Origin: Streptomyces sp. Tue6028
GTDB taxonomy: Bacteria; Actinomycetota; Actinomycetes; Streptomycetales; Streptomycetaceae
DNA: 64,000 nt
NCBI RefSeq assembly: GCF_002300165.1
Contig: NZ_MLCE01000019.1
Location: forward strand, 1-64,000
Direction of reading: 5' to 3'
This document shows positions 54,986 through 62,651 of the stretch, in pieces. Positions within the stretch are counted from its first letter, which is position 1. Each line of letters begins with the position of its first letter. The notes under the pieces were generated by a model, which was given only the letters and a program-made list of their open reading frames with translations, searched no databases and was not told the DNA's origin. The position numbers and the translations under genes are program-made.

Positions 54986-57934
54986 ATGGTCGGTGTGCCG
55001 CGGGTACCGGAGCAGCGGCGTCCCGAGGGATCGGCGGCGTTGCGCTTCAGCGTGCTCGGACCGGTGCGCGCCTGGCGCGGGGACGACGCCCTGCCCGCCG
55101 GGTCACCACAACAACGCGCCCTGCTGGCGGCCCTGCTGCTGCGCGAGGGCCGCACGGCCACGGCATCCGAACTCATCGACGCCCTCTGGGGCGACGAACC
55201 CCCCTCCCAGGCGCTGGCCGCCGTCCGCACCTACGCGTCACGGCTCAGGAAGGCCCTGGGAACCGACGTCCTGGTCAGCGAGTCCGGCGGATACGCCATC
55301 CGGTCCCTCGGCGACGGGGCGCTGGACCTCGCCCGCGCCCAGGAACTCGCCGCCGACGCGGAGAAGGCCCGCGGCGGTGGAGACCTGTGCCGCGCCCGCG
55401 AGCTGCTCCGGGACGCCCTCGGCCAGTGGGACGGCGAGGCGCTCGCGAGCGTGCCCGGCCCGTACGCGGAGACCCAGCGGGCACGGCTCGACGAATGGCG
55501 GCTGCAACTCCTGGAGTCCTGCCTCGACATGGACCTGGAGCAGGGCTGCCACGCGGAGGCCGTCTCGGAGCTGACCGCCCTGACGGCCGCGCACCCGCTG
55601 CGCGAACGGCTGCGCGAACTGCTGATGCTCGCCCTCTACCGCAGCGGCCGCCAGGCCGAGGCCCTCGCGGTGTACGCGGACACCCGGCGCCTGCTCGCCG
55701 ACGAGCTGGGCGTGGACCCGCGGGCGGGCCTCAAGGAGCTCCAGCAGCGCATCCTCCAGGCCGACCCCGGCCTCGCCGAACCGTCCGCCCCGGCCGCCGA
55801 GCCCGCCGCGGCTCCGGTACGCCCCGCCCAGCTGCCGGCCACCGTCACCGACTTCACCGGGCGCGCCTCCTTCGTCCAGGAACTCAGCGAGGTCCTGGCC
55901 TCCGCCACCTCCGCGGAGGGCAGCGTGATGGCGGTCTCCGCGCTCGCCGGGATCGGCGGCGTGGGCAAGACGACCCTCGCCGTGCATGTCGCGCACCAGT
56001 CGCGCGGGGCCTTCCCCGACGGTCAGCTGTACGTGGACCTCCAGGGCGCGGGCGCACGCTCCGCCGAACCCGAGACCGTGCTCGGGGCCTTCCTGCGGGC
56101 CCTGGGCACCGCCGACTCGGCGATCCCCGACTCCCTGGAGGAACGGGCCGCCCTCTACCGCTCCGTGCTGGACGGGCGCCGCGTGCTCGTCCTGCTGGAC
56201 AACGCGCGGGACGCCGCACAGGTGCGTCCGCTGCTGCCCGGCACCGAGGGCTGCGCGGCGCTGGTGACCTCCCGGGTGCGGATGGTGGACCTGGCGGGCG
56301 CGCACCTCGTGGACCTCGACGTGATGTCCCCCGAGGAAGCCCTCCAGCTCTTCACGAAGATCGTCGGCGAGGAGCGGGTGGCGTCCGAGCGGGAGGCCGC
56401 CCTGGACGTGGTCGCCGCGTGCGGCTTCCTCCCCCTGGCCATCCGCATCGCCGCCTCCCGGCTGGCCGCCCGCCGCACCTGGACCGTGTCCGTCCTGGCC
56501 GCCAAGCTCGCCGACGAGCGGCGCCGACTGGACGAGCTCCAGGCGGGCGACCTCGCCGTCAAGGCGACCTTCGAACTCGGCTACGGCCAGCTGGAGCCCG
56601 CACAGGCCCGCGCCTTCCGGCTGCTGGGCCTGGCCGACGGCCCGGACATCTCGCTGCCCGCGGCGGCCGCCGTGCTCGACCTGGGCATCGAGGACACCGA
56701 GGACCTCCTGGAGTCCCTCGTCGACACCTCGCTCCTGGAGTCCGCGGCGCCCGGCCGCTACCGCTACCACGACCTCGTACGGCTCTACGCGCGTGCCTGC
56801 GCCGAGCGCGACGAACAGCCGCCGAGCGAACGCGCCGCGGCGATGTCGCGGCTGCTGGACTTCTACCTGGCCTCGGCCAGCGCGGTCTACGCCATCGAAC
56901 GCCCCGGCGACCGGACCGTGGACCATCTCGAAGTGACCCGGCAGCAGGGGCAGGAGTTCGCCGACGACGGCAAGGCGCTCGACTGGCTGCACGCCGAGGC
57001 GGCCTGCATCCTGGCGTTCGTCCAGCAGTCGCTCGGCCCGGACACACTGCGCCGGGGGGTCGATCTCCTGCTCGCCTCCAAGGACCTCGCGGAATCGGGG
57101 GCCAGCTCCCTGGCGTACGAGGCGGCGACCAGGGCCGCCCGGGATGCCGCGGAGGCCCTCGACGACGCCCACGCGGCGGGGCGCGCCCGGGTCACGCTCA
57201 CCCAGGTGCTCAGCACCGCGGGACGCTTCGACGAGGCGGCCGCCGAGGCCGACCGGGCCGTCGTCCTCGGCGAGGCGGCCATGGACCCCTGGACCAGCGG
57301 CAACGCGCCCAACGAGCTCGGCATCATCGCCATCTGCCGCAACGAGCACGCCGCCGGCGAGGCGCATCTGCTCAAGGCGATCGACCGCTTCCGCGCGGAC
57401 GGCAACCGTCCCGGTGAGGCGAGCGCCCTGTGCAACCTCTCCCGTGTGCTGGTCTCCATGAACCGCACCGCGGCGGGCATCGAGCTGGCCCAGCAGGGCA
57501 TCGCGATCTACGACGAGCTGGGCCTGACCGTCCGGCTCGCCAACGCCCGCTACGCGCTCGGTATCGCGTTCAGCCACGCCGGGCGCCACGTCGAGGCACT
57601 GCAGCAACTCACCCAGGCGCTCGCCATCTTCGTCGAGAACCGGCAGCGCCTGTGGGAGGGCACCACGCACTTCCGTATCGCGCAGGTGCACCTGGCGGGC
57701 CGCGGTCTCGGCAACGCGGCCCAGCACGCCGAACAGGCCCTCAGCACCGGCTGCATCGGCGGTGACTGGATGCGCGCCAACGTCCTCACCCTCCTCGGAC
57801 GGTCGTTGCAGGGTCTCGGACAGGTGGACCGGGCACGCGCCTGCTGGAACGAGGCGCTCACCATCCACGAGGAGGCGGGCGCCCCCGAGGCGGACGAACT
57901 GCGCGCTCTGCTCAGCCCCGTAGCCGCCGCCTGA
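54986..57934 (+). CDS. afsR: AfsR, global SARP/NB-ARC/TPR regulator
   Basis: ATG 54986 gives 982 aa, close to the 993 aa of S. coelicolor AfsR (recalled). Order: winged helix (ALRFSVLGPVRAWRGDD), BTAD (about 100-250), NB-ARC with GIGGVGKTTLA (about residue 325) and VLLDNARDAAQVRPLLPG, then a helical region and TPRs to the C-terminus. AfsR is phosphorylated by AfsK and activates afsS, raising antibiotic production. The adjacent AfsS-type gene and AfsK-type gene support orthology beyond domain structure. GGGGGA precedes the start. Confidence 0.94.
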   Translation: MVGVPRVPEQRRPEGSAALRFSVLGPVRAWRGDDALPAGSPQQRALLAALLLREGRTATASELIDALWGDEPPSQALAAVRTYASRLRKALGTDVLVSESGGYAIRSLGDGALDLARAQELAADAEKARGGGDLCRARELLRDALGQWDGEALASVPGPYAETQRARLDEWRLQLLESCLDMDLEQGCHAEAVSELTALTAAHPLRERLRELLMLALYRSGRQAEALAVYADTRRLLADELGVDPRAGLKELQQRILQADPGLAEPSAPAAEPAAAPVRPAQLPATVTDFTGRASFVQELSEVLASATSAEGSVMAVSALAGIGGVGKTTLAVHVAHQSRGAFPDGQLYVDLQGAGARSAEPETVLGAFLRALGTADSAIPDSLEERAALYRSVLDGRRVLVLLDNARDAAQVRPLLPGTEGCAALVTSRVRMVDLAGAHLVDLDVMSPEEALQLFTKIVGEERVASEREAALDVVAACGFLPLAIRIAASRLAARRTWTVSVLAAKLADERRRLDELQAGDLAVKATFELGYGQLEPAQARAFRLLGLADGPDISLPAAAAVLDLGIEDTEDLLESLVDTSLLESAAPGRYRYHDLVRLYARACAERDEQPPSERAAAMSRLLDFYLASASAVYAIERPGDRTVDHLEVTRQQGQEFADDGKALDWLHAEAACILAFVQQSLGPDTLRRGVDLLLASKDLAESGASSLAYEAATRAARDAAEALDDAHAAGRARVTLTQVLSTAGRFDEAAAEADRAVVLGEAAMDPWTSGNAPNELGIIAICRNEHAAGEAHLLKAIDRFRADGNRPGEASALCNLSRVLVSMNRTAAGIELAQQGIAIYDELGLTVRLANARYALGIAFSHAGRHVEALQQLTQALAIFVENRQRLWEGTTHFRIAQVHLAGRGLGNAAQHAEQALSTGCIGGDWMRANVLTLLGRSLQGLGQVDRARACWNEALTIHEEAGAPEADELRALLSPVAAA

Positions 57935-57949
57935 GCCGCCCCCGGGCGG

Positions 57950-57983
57950 CGTTCATCGAACGTTTATGGGCGGCTGCCAGTCT
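57950..57983 (+). promoter_or_regulatory. Candidate afsS promoter with AfsR direct repeat
   Basis: CGTTCA (57950-57955) and CGTTTA (57961-57966) form a direct repeat with 11-base period, as SARP proteins bind. A possible -10 (CAGTCT, 57978-57983) follows 11 bases later, so the repeat would cover the -35 region. AfsR is known to activate afsS from such a site. Confidence 0.65.
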
Positions 57984-58054
57984 CAGTGCATCGAGCCGTC
58001 GCGTCGGGGGGCAGACGGATCGGCGTGGGCCCCACTTGTAGGGTGAGCGGCCCT

Positions 58055-58102
58055 GGAACGCCCGTTCGGCGACCCACGGGGGAGTTGCCGAACGGGCGTT
58101 CC
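58055..58102 (+). promoter_or_regulatory. 16-bp perfect hairpin in the afsS leader
   Basis: Arms 58055-58070 and 58087-58102 are perfect complements around a 16-base loop. The hairpin lies between the presumed start of transcription (about 57990) and the afsS ATG, ending 37 bases before it. It is not a terminator of afsR alone, because it lies within the inferred leader, but it has no T run. It may act as an attenuator, a protein-binding site or an RNA stabiliser. Confidence 0.7.
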
Positions 58103-58139
58103 CCACAGCACACCTTCAACTTCACGGGAGGGCCCAGCC

Positions 58140-58373
58140 ATGAGCGACGAGAAGAAGACCGACGACCTCACGGACGCCACCACGATGGACAGCCACGCGC
58201 CCGCTCCGCCGGCCAAGGACCCCGTCGCCACCACGGACGACAGCCACGCGCCCGTGCCCGGCGAGGACGCCGTGACCACGATGGACAGCCACGCCCCGGC
58301 CCCGCCGGCCAAGGACGGCGTGACCACGATGGACAGCCACGCTCCCGTGCCGCCGGCGCTGCGCCGCGACTGA
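58140..58373 (+). CDS. afsS: AfsS-like small repeat protein
   Basis: The 77-aa protein has four copies of TT(M/D)DSHAP(A/V)P at residues 14-23, 31-40, 46-55 and 62-71, separated by short charged linkers. AfsS of S. coelicolor (63 aa, recalled) carries three repeats with an S/N-H-A core and lies directly downstream of afsR, as here. AfsS has no enzyme fold; it raises actII-ORF4 and redD expression by an unknown mechanism. Four repeats rather than three is a difference. GGAGGG precedes the ATG. The AfsR box lies 157 bases upstream of it. Confidence 0.88.
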   Translation: MSDEKKTDDLTDATTMDSHAPAPPAKDPVATTDDSHAPVPGEDAVTTMDSHAPAPPAKDGVTTMDSHAPVPPALRRD

Positions 58374-58465
58374 CGACTGCCTGGCAACGGGGATCGGCCG
58401 CGGCGGCGCGGAGGGGGAGCCGTCGCGGCCGAGGCATGTCCGGGAGACGCCGGCCCGCCCGTCCG

Positions 58466-60064
58466 TCAGCGGCCCCGCAGTTCCCCCTTGACCACCTTCC
58501 CGCTCGCGTTGCGCGGCAGCTGGGCCACGAACTCCACTGCGCGCGGGACCTTGTAGTTGGCCATCTCACGGCGGGACCAGGCGATGAGGTCGTCGGAGGT
58601 CAGGGTGGAGTCCGTACGGCGGACCACGTAGGCCTTGCCCACCTCGCCGAGGCGGCCGTCGGGGACGCCGATCACGGCGACGTCGGCCACGTCCGGGTGC
58701 AGGCCGAGGAGTTGCTCTATCTCCGCGGGGTAGGCGTTGAAGCCGCCGACGATGAACATGTCCTTGATCCGGTCGGTGATGCGGAGGTTGCCCGCCTCGT
58801 CGAGGACGCCGACGTCCCCGGTGCGGAGCCAGCCGTCCGGGTCCAGGACCACGGAGGTGGCCTCCGGGTCCTCGAAGTAGCCCTGCATGACGTTGAATCC
58901 GCGGACCAGGACCTCTCCGGGCGTGCCCGGGCCGACGGGGTCTCCCGCGGTGTCCACGACCCGCACCTCGCTGCCCGGGATGGCCCGGCCCGACGTGGCG
59001 GCGATCACCGGCGCGGCGTCGCCCCGGCGGCACATGGTGACGATGCCGCTGGCCTCGGAGAGACCGTAGGCCGTCAGCACGGTGTCGATCCGCAGCTCGG
59101 ACTTCAGCCGTTCCACCAGGCGCAGCGGGACGACGGCCGCGCCCGTCACCACCAGGCGCAGGGCCGAGAGGTCGTGGGTGTCCCGGGACGGGTGGTCCAG
59201 CAGGGACTGGTGGAGGGTGGGCGGGCCCGGGAGGACGGAGATGCGCTCCGCGGCGATGTTCGCCAGCACGGTGTCCACGTCGAACACGGGCTGCGGGACC
59301 ATGGTCGCGCCGCGCATCAGACAGGCGATGATCCCGGCCTTGTAGCCGAAGGTGTGGAAGAACGGGTTGACGATCAGATAGCGGTCGCCCTCGCGCAGGC
59401 CCGCGAGGTCGCTCCAGATCGCGTAGCCGCGCAGCGTCTGCGCGTGGGTGATCAGCGCGCCCTTGGGGCGGCCGGTCGTGCCCGAGGTGAAGACGATGTC
59501 GGAGGGTGACTCTCCGGAGAGGGCGTCCTCGCGCCGCCGTACGTCGTCCCGGCCCACGCCTTCGCCCTCGGCCAGGAAGTCCTTCCACGTGCGGAAGTCG
59601 GCGGGGGCGTCGTCCGCGAGGACCACCACCTGCTCCAGGTGCGGCAGCCCCGGCAGCGGACCGGATCCGGCGCCCTCCCCGGCGGCCCGACGCAGCGACG
59701 CCACGTACGAGGTGCCCAGGAAGGTGCCCGTGACGAACAGCAGTTTCGCGCGGCTCCGGGACAGCACGTACGCCGCTTCCGCGCCCTTGAAACGGGTGTT
59801 GAGGGGGACGAGGACGGCACCGGCGCCGACGGCGCCGAGGGCGGAGACGATCCAGTCGAGGGTGTTGGGCGCCCAGACAGCGACCCGGTCGCCGGGCTCC
59901 ACCCCGTTCGCCATGCAGGCCGCCGTCGCGCGTTCGACGCGGGCGCCCAGCTCCTCGTACGAGACGCGGGTGCGGCCGTCGACGACCGCCTCGCGGTCCG
60001 CGAAGCGCTCCGTGGCCGACCGCACCAGCCCCGGGACGCTCGTCCACTCAAGGTCACCGCGCAT
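58466..60064 (-). CDS. Acyl-CoA ligase (AMP-forming), FadD3-like
   Basis: The 532-aa enzyme has the AMP-binding motif FTSGTTGRPKGA, GLSEASGIVT, GWLRTGDVGVLDEAG and the C-terminal Lys motif LPRNASGKVVKGELR. The opening (VPGLVRSATERFADREAVVD) and overall size resemble FadD3-type ligases that activate steroid-derived acids in mycobacteria. It adenylates a carboxylic acid and forms the CoA thioester. The start is ATG 60064 (MRGDLEWTSVPGLVRSA). Operator 7 is 28 bases upstream, divergent from the aldolase gene. The exact substrate is unknown. Confidence 0.93.
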   Translation of the reverse strand: MRGDLEWTSVPGLVRSATERFADREAVVDGRTRVSYEELGARVERATAACMANGVEPGDRVAVWAPNTLDWIVSALGAVGAGAVLVPLNTRFKGAEAAYVLSRSRAKLLFVTGTFLGTSYVASLRRAAGEGAGSGPLPGLPHLEQVVVLADDAPADFRTWKDFLAEGEGVGRDDVRRREDALSGESPSDIVFTSGTTGRPKGALITHAQTLRGYAIWSDLAGLREGDRYLIVNPFFHTFGYKAGIIACLMRGATMVPQPVFDVDTVLANIAAERISVLPGPPTLHQSLLDHPSRDTHDLSALRLVVTGAAVVPLRLVERLKSELRIDTVLTAYGLSEASGIVTMCRRGDAAPVIAATSGRAIPGSEVRVVDTAGDPVGPGTPGEVLVRGFNVMQGYFEDPEATSVVLDPDGWLRTGDVGVLDEAGNLRITDRIKDMFIVGGFNAYPAEIEQLLGLHPDVADVAVIGVPDGRLGEVGKAYVVRRTDSTLTSDDLIAWSRREMANYKVPRAVEFVAQLPRNASGKVVKGELRGR

Positions 60065-60091
60065 CGCGTACCTCCCGCCCGCACACCACTA

Positions 60092-60108
60092 GCTGACTGT
60101 CCGTCAGA
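60092..60108. promoter_or_regulatory. Operator 7 of the TCTGACG regulon
   Basis: GCTGACT-GTC-CGTCAGA lies 28 bases upstream of the acyl-CoA ligase start at 60064. One inner position deviates. Confidence 0.7.
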
Positions 60109-60118
60109 TTAGCTGTAG

Positions 60119-60135
60119 CCTGACGCCCTGTCAGC
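60119..60135. promoter_or_regulatory. Operator 8 of the TCTGACG regulon
   Basis: CCTGACG-CCC-TGTCAGC lies 28 bases upstream of the aldolase start at 60164. Operators 7 and 8 are therefore placed symmetrically to their divergent genes. Confidence 0.65.
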
Positions 60136-60163
60136 AGCCGGGACGTTGTGCGGAGGTGCACCC

Positions 60164-61312
60164 ATGCCGGGGATCAAGGACGCCACAGCCGTCGTCGGGA
60201 TCGGGCAGACCCCCTTCGCCAAACACCTCCCGGAGTCCGAGAAGGCCCTGGCCTGCCGGGCGATCCTCGCCGCCCTCGACGACGCCGGCATCGCGGCGTC
60301 GGAGGTCGACGGGCTCGCCTCCTACACCATGGAGGAGACGGACGAGGTGGAGGTCGCCAAGGCGGTCGGCCTCGGCGACCTCACGTTCTTCAGCAAGGTC
60401 GGCTACGGGGGCGGCGGTTCCTGCGCCACGGTCGCGCACCTGGCCGCCGCCATCGCCGCCGGGCAGGCCACCGTCGGCGTCGCCTGGCGGTCGCGCAAAC
60501 GCGGCTCCGGACCCCGCCCGTGGAAGAACACCACCGTCCAGCTCCCCACCCCGGCGCAGTGGACCCGCCCCTTCGGACTTCTGCGCCCCGCCGACGAGAT
60601 CGGCATGCTCGCCCGCCGGTACATGCACGAGTACGGCGCCACCCGCGACCACCTCTTCAACGTCGCCCTCGCCTGCCGCAACCGCGCCAACCAGAACCCC
60701 GCCGCGATCATGTACGAACGCCCGCTCACCCGCGAGATGTACATGACCTCCCGGTGGATCAGCGAACCGCTCTGCCTCTTCGACAACTGTCTGGAGACCG
60801 ACGGCGCGCTGGCCTGCGTCCTGGTGTCCGCCGAACGCGCCCGCGACTGCCGCACCCGGCCCGTCTACGTCCACTCCGCCGCCCAGGGCCTGCCCGCCCA
60901 GCACCACGGGATGGTCAACTACTGGAACGACGACCCGCTCACCGGGCCCGCCTGGACGGCCGCCCGACACCTGTGGAAACACGCCGACTTCACCCCCGAG
61001 GACGTCGACGTGGCGCAGATCTACGACGCCTTCACCCCGCTCATACCGCTCTCCCTGGAGGGCTACGGATTCTGCGCGCGGGGTGAGGGCGCCGCGTTCA
61101 CGGAGGGCGGCGCACTGGAGATCGGCGGGCGGCTGCCGGTCAACACCGGCGGAGGCGGACTCAGCGAGGCGTACGTGCACGGCTTCAACCTCATCAACGA
61201 AGGCGTGAAGCAGCTGCGCGGCACGAGCACCGCACAGGTACCCGGGGCCGCGACCTGCCTGGTCACCGCGGGGGAAGGCGTCCCGACCTCCGCCCTTCTG
61301 CTGAGGAGCTGA
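60164..61312 (+). CDS. Thiolase-superfamily lipid-transfer/Ltp2-like aldolase
   Basis: ATG 60164 has GGAGG 7 bases upstream and is preferred over 60146; 382 aa. It has the thiolase fold (VVGIGQTPFAKHLPESEKAL; GGGGSCATVAHLAAA; VAQIYDAFTPLIP; GGGGLSEAYVHGFNLINEG). The tyrosines Tyr287 and Tyr337 are 50 apart, as are the proposed catalytic Tyr294 and Tyr344 of Thermomonospora Ltp2 (recalled), a retro-aldolase of steroid side-chain degradation that works with a DUF35 protein. The following gene is a DUF35 protein, one base after the stop. A C-C lyase role is thus likelier than classical thiolysis. Confidence 0.88.
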   Translation: MPGIKDATAVVGIGQTPFAKHLPESEKALACRAILAALDDAGIAASEVDGLASYTMEETDEVEVAKAVGLGDLTFFSKVGYGGGGSCATVAHLAAAIAAGQATVGVAWRSRKRGSGPRPWKNTTVQLPTPAQWTRPFGLLRPADEIGMLARRYMHEYGATRDHLFNVALACRNRANQNPAAIMYERPLTREMYMTSRWISEPLCLFDNCLETDGALACVLVSAERARDCRTRPVYVHSAAQGLPAQHHGMVNYWNDDPLTGPAWTAARHLWKHADFTPEDVDVAQIYDAFTPLIPLSLEGYGFCARGEGAAFTEGGALEIGGRLPVNTGGGGLSEAYVHGFNLINEGVKQLRGTSTAQVPGAATCLVTAGEGVPTSALLLRS

Positions 61313-61313
61313 G

Positions 61314-61751
61314 ATGTCCGACAGCCTGCTCTCCCCCGTGCCCGACGACGACGGCGCCCCCTTCTGGCAGTACGCCGCACACGGCGAACTGCGTGTCCAG
61401 GCCTGCGCCGACTGCGGCGAACTCCGCTTCCCGCCCCGCCCCTGCTGCCCGCACTGCCACTCCTTCGCGAGCGAATGGCGCAGGATGAGCGGCCGGGGGC
61501 GCGTGTGGTCGTACGTCGTCCCGCACCCCCCGCTGCTGCCCGCCTACGCCGAACAGGCGCCGTACAACGCGATCGTGGTGGAGCTCGCGGACGCCCCGCG
61601 GATCCGTCTCGTGGGCAATCTGGTGACCGCCCCCGACGCCCCGCTGAACTCCGTCCCCGCGCAGCGGCTGCGGATCGGCGCACGGGTGCAGGCGGTCTTC
61701 ACCGAGGTCGACGGGGTGTCCGTGCCCCGCTGGGTCCTGGAGCGGCCGTGA
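61314..61751 (+). CDS. DUF35 OB-fold protein with zinc ribbon
   Basis: The 145-aa protein has a zinc-ribbon with Cys31, Cys34, Cys45 (or 44) and Cys48 (CADCG...CPHC), then an OB-fold (GRVWSYVVPHPPLLPAY to the end). DUF35 proteins bind CoA substrates and form obligate complexes with thiolase-like lipid-transfer proteins, such as ChsH2-Ltp2. Its ATG follows the aldolase stop by one base, and its stop overlaps the next start by GTGA, so all three are coupled. Confidence 0.92.
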   Translation: MSDSLLSPVPDDDGAPFWQYAAHGELRVQACADCGELRFPPRPCCPHCHSFASEWRRMSGRGRVWSYVVPHPPLLPAYAEQAPYNAIVVELADAPRIRLVGNLVTAPDAPLNSVPAQRLRIGARVQAVFTEVDGVSVPRWVLERP

Positions 61752-62527
61752 GCGGCGGCGGACTGCGCGTCAGCGCCGACAAGGACACCGGTGTCGCCGT
61801 CGTCACCATCGACCGGCCCGCCCGGCTCAACGCCATCGACCTCGGCACCGCCGCCGAACTCGCCGCCGCATGGCGGGACTTCCGCTACGACGACGGTGTG
61901 CGGGCCGTCGTCGTCACCGGCGCCGGGGAGCGGGCCTTCAGCACCGGAATAGACCGGGACGCGGCGGTGCCGCAGCCGGGCTCCCCGTTCATGGTGGACG
62001 ACCCCCTCCTCACCATCGGTCCGAAGGCCAACGACCTGTGGAAGCCGGTGATCGCCGCCGTCAACGGCATGGCCTGCGGCGGCGCCTTCTACCTGCTGGG
62101 CGAGGCGGAGTTCGTGGTCGCGGACGAGACGGCGACCTTCTTCGACCCGCACACCACGTACGGGATGGTCAGCGCCTACGAGTCCGTCCACATGGCGCAG
62201 CGGATGCCGTTCGGCGAAGTGGCGCGGATGGCGCTGATGGGGACCGCCGAGCGGATCTCGGCGCGGCGGGCCCACGAGGTGGGGCTGGTGTCCGAACTCA
62301 CCCCGCCCGGTGCCGCGCTGGACGCGGCCGTCGAGTGCGCCGCCGTCATCGCCTCGCATCCGCCCGAGGCCGTGCAGGGGACCGTACGGGCGCTGTGGCT
62401 CGCCAAGGAGGCGGCACGGGCCCAGGCCCTCGCGCACGCCCCGCAGCTCGTCTCGCTCGGCAATCTGCCGACGGAACGGCAGGCGGGGCTGTTCACCGGA
62501 CGACGGCCCGGGTTCCGGCTGCGTTAG
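61748..62527 (+). CDS. Crotonase/enoyl-CoA hydratase family protein with altered catalytic residues
   Basis: GTG 61748 overlaps the DUF35 stop in a GTGA; 259 aa. The fold is clear: VVTIDRPARLNAI, VVVTGAGERAFSTGID (CoA pocket and oxyanion), AVNGMACGGAFYLLGEAEFV. In classical enoyl-CoA hydratase the two catalytic glutamates lie 20 apart (Glu144, Glu164 in the rat enzyme); here the aligned positions are Tyr115 and His135. It may therefore be a lyase, an isomerase or a structural partner instead of a standard hydratase. Same operon as the Ltp2-like/DUF35 pair. Confidence 0.88.
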   Translation: MSGGGLRVSADKDTGVAVVTIDRPARLNAIDLGTAAELAAAWRDFRYDDGVRAVVVTGAGERAFSTGIDRDAAVPQPGSPFMVDDPLLTIGPKANDLWKPVIAAVNGMACGGAFYLLGEAEFVVADETATFFDPHTTYGMVSAYESVHMAQRMPFGEVARMALMGTAERISARRAHEVGLVSELTPPGAALDAAVECAAVIASHPPEAVQGTVRALWLAKEAARAQALAHAPQLVSLGNLPTERQAGLFTGRRPGFRLR

Positions 62528-62651
62528 GGGGTTTCGGCGTCGCGTGGCGGGGTTCCCGGACCGGGCGTAGCGTCTGCTGCGACGGCCGCCGTCCGGACTC
62601 CCTTCCGTGCCCGGCACGACGGCCGTCACCGTCCGCCGGGCCCGGCGCGCG

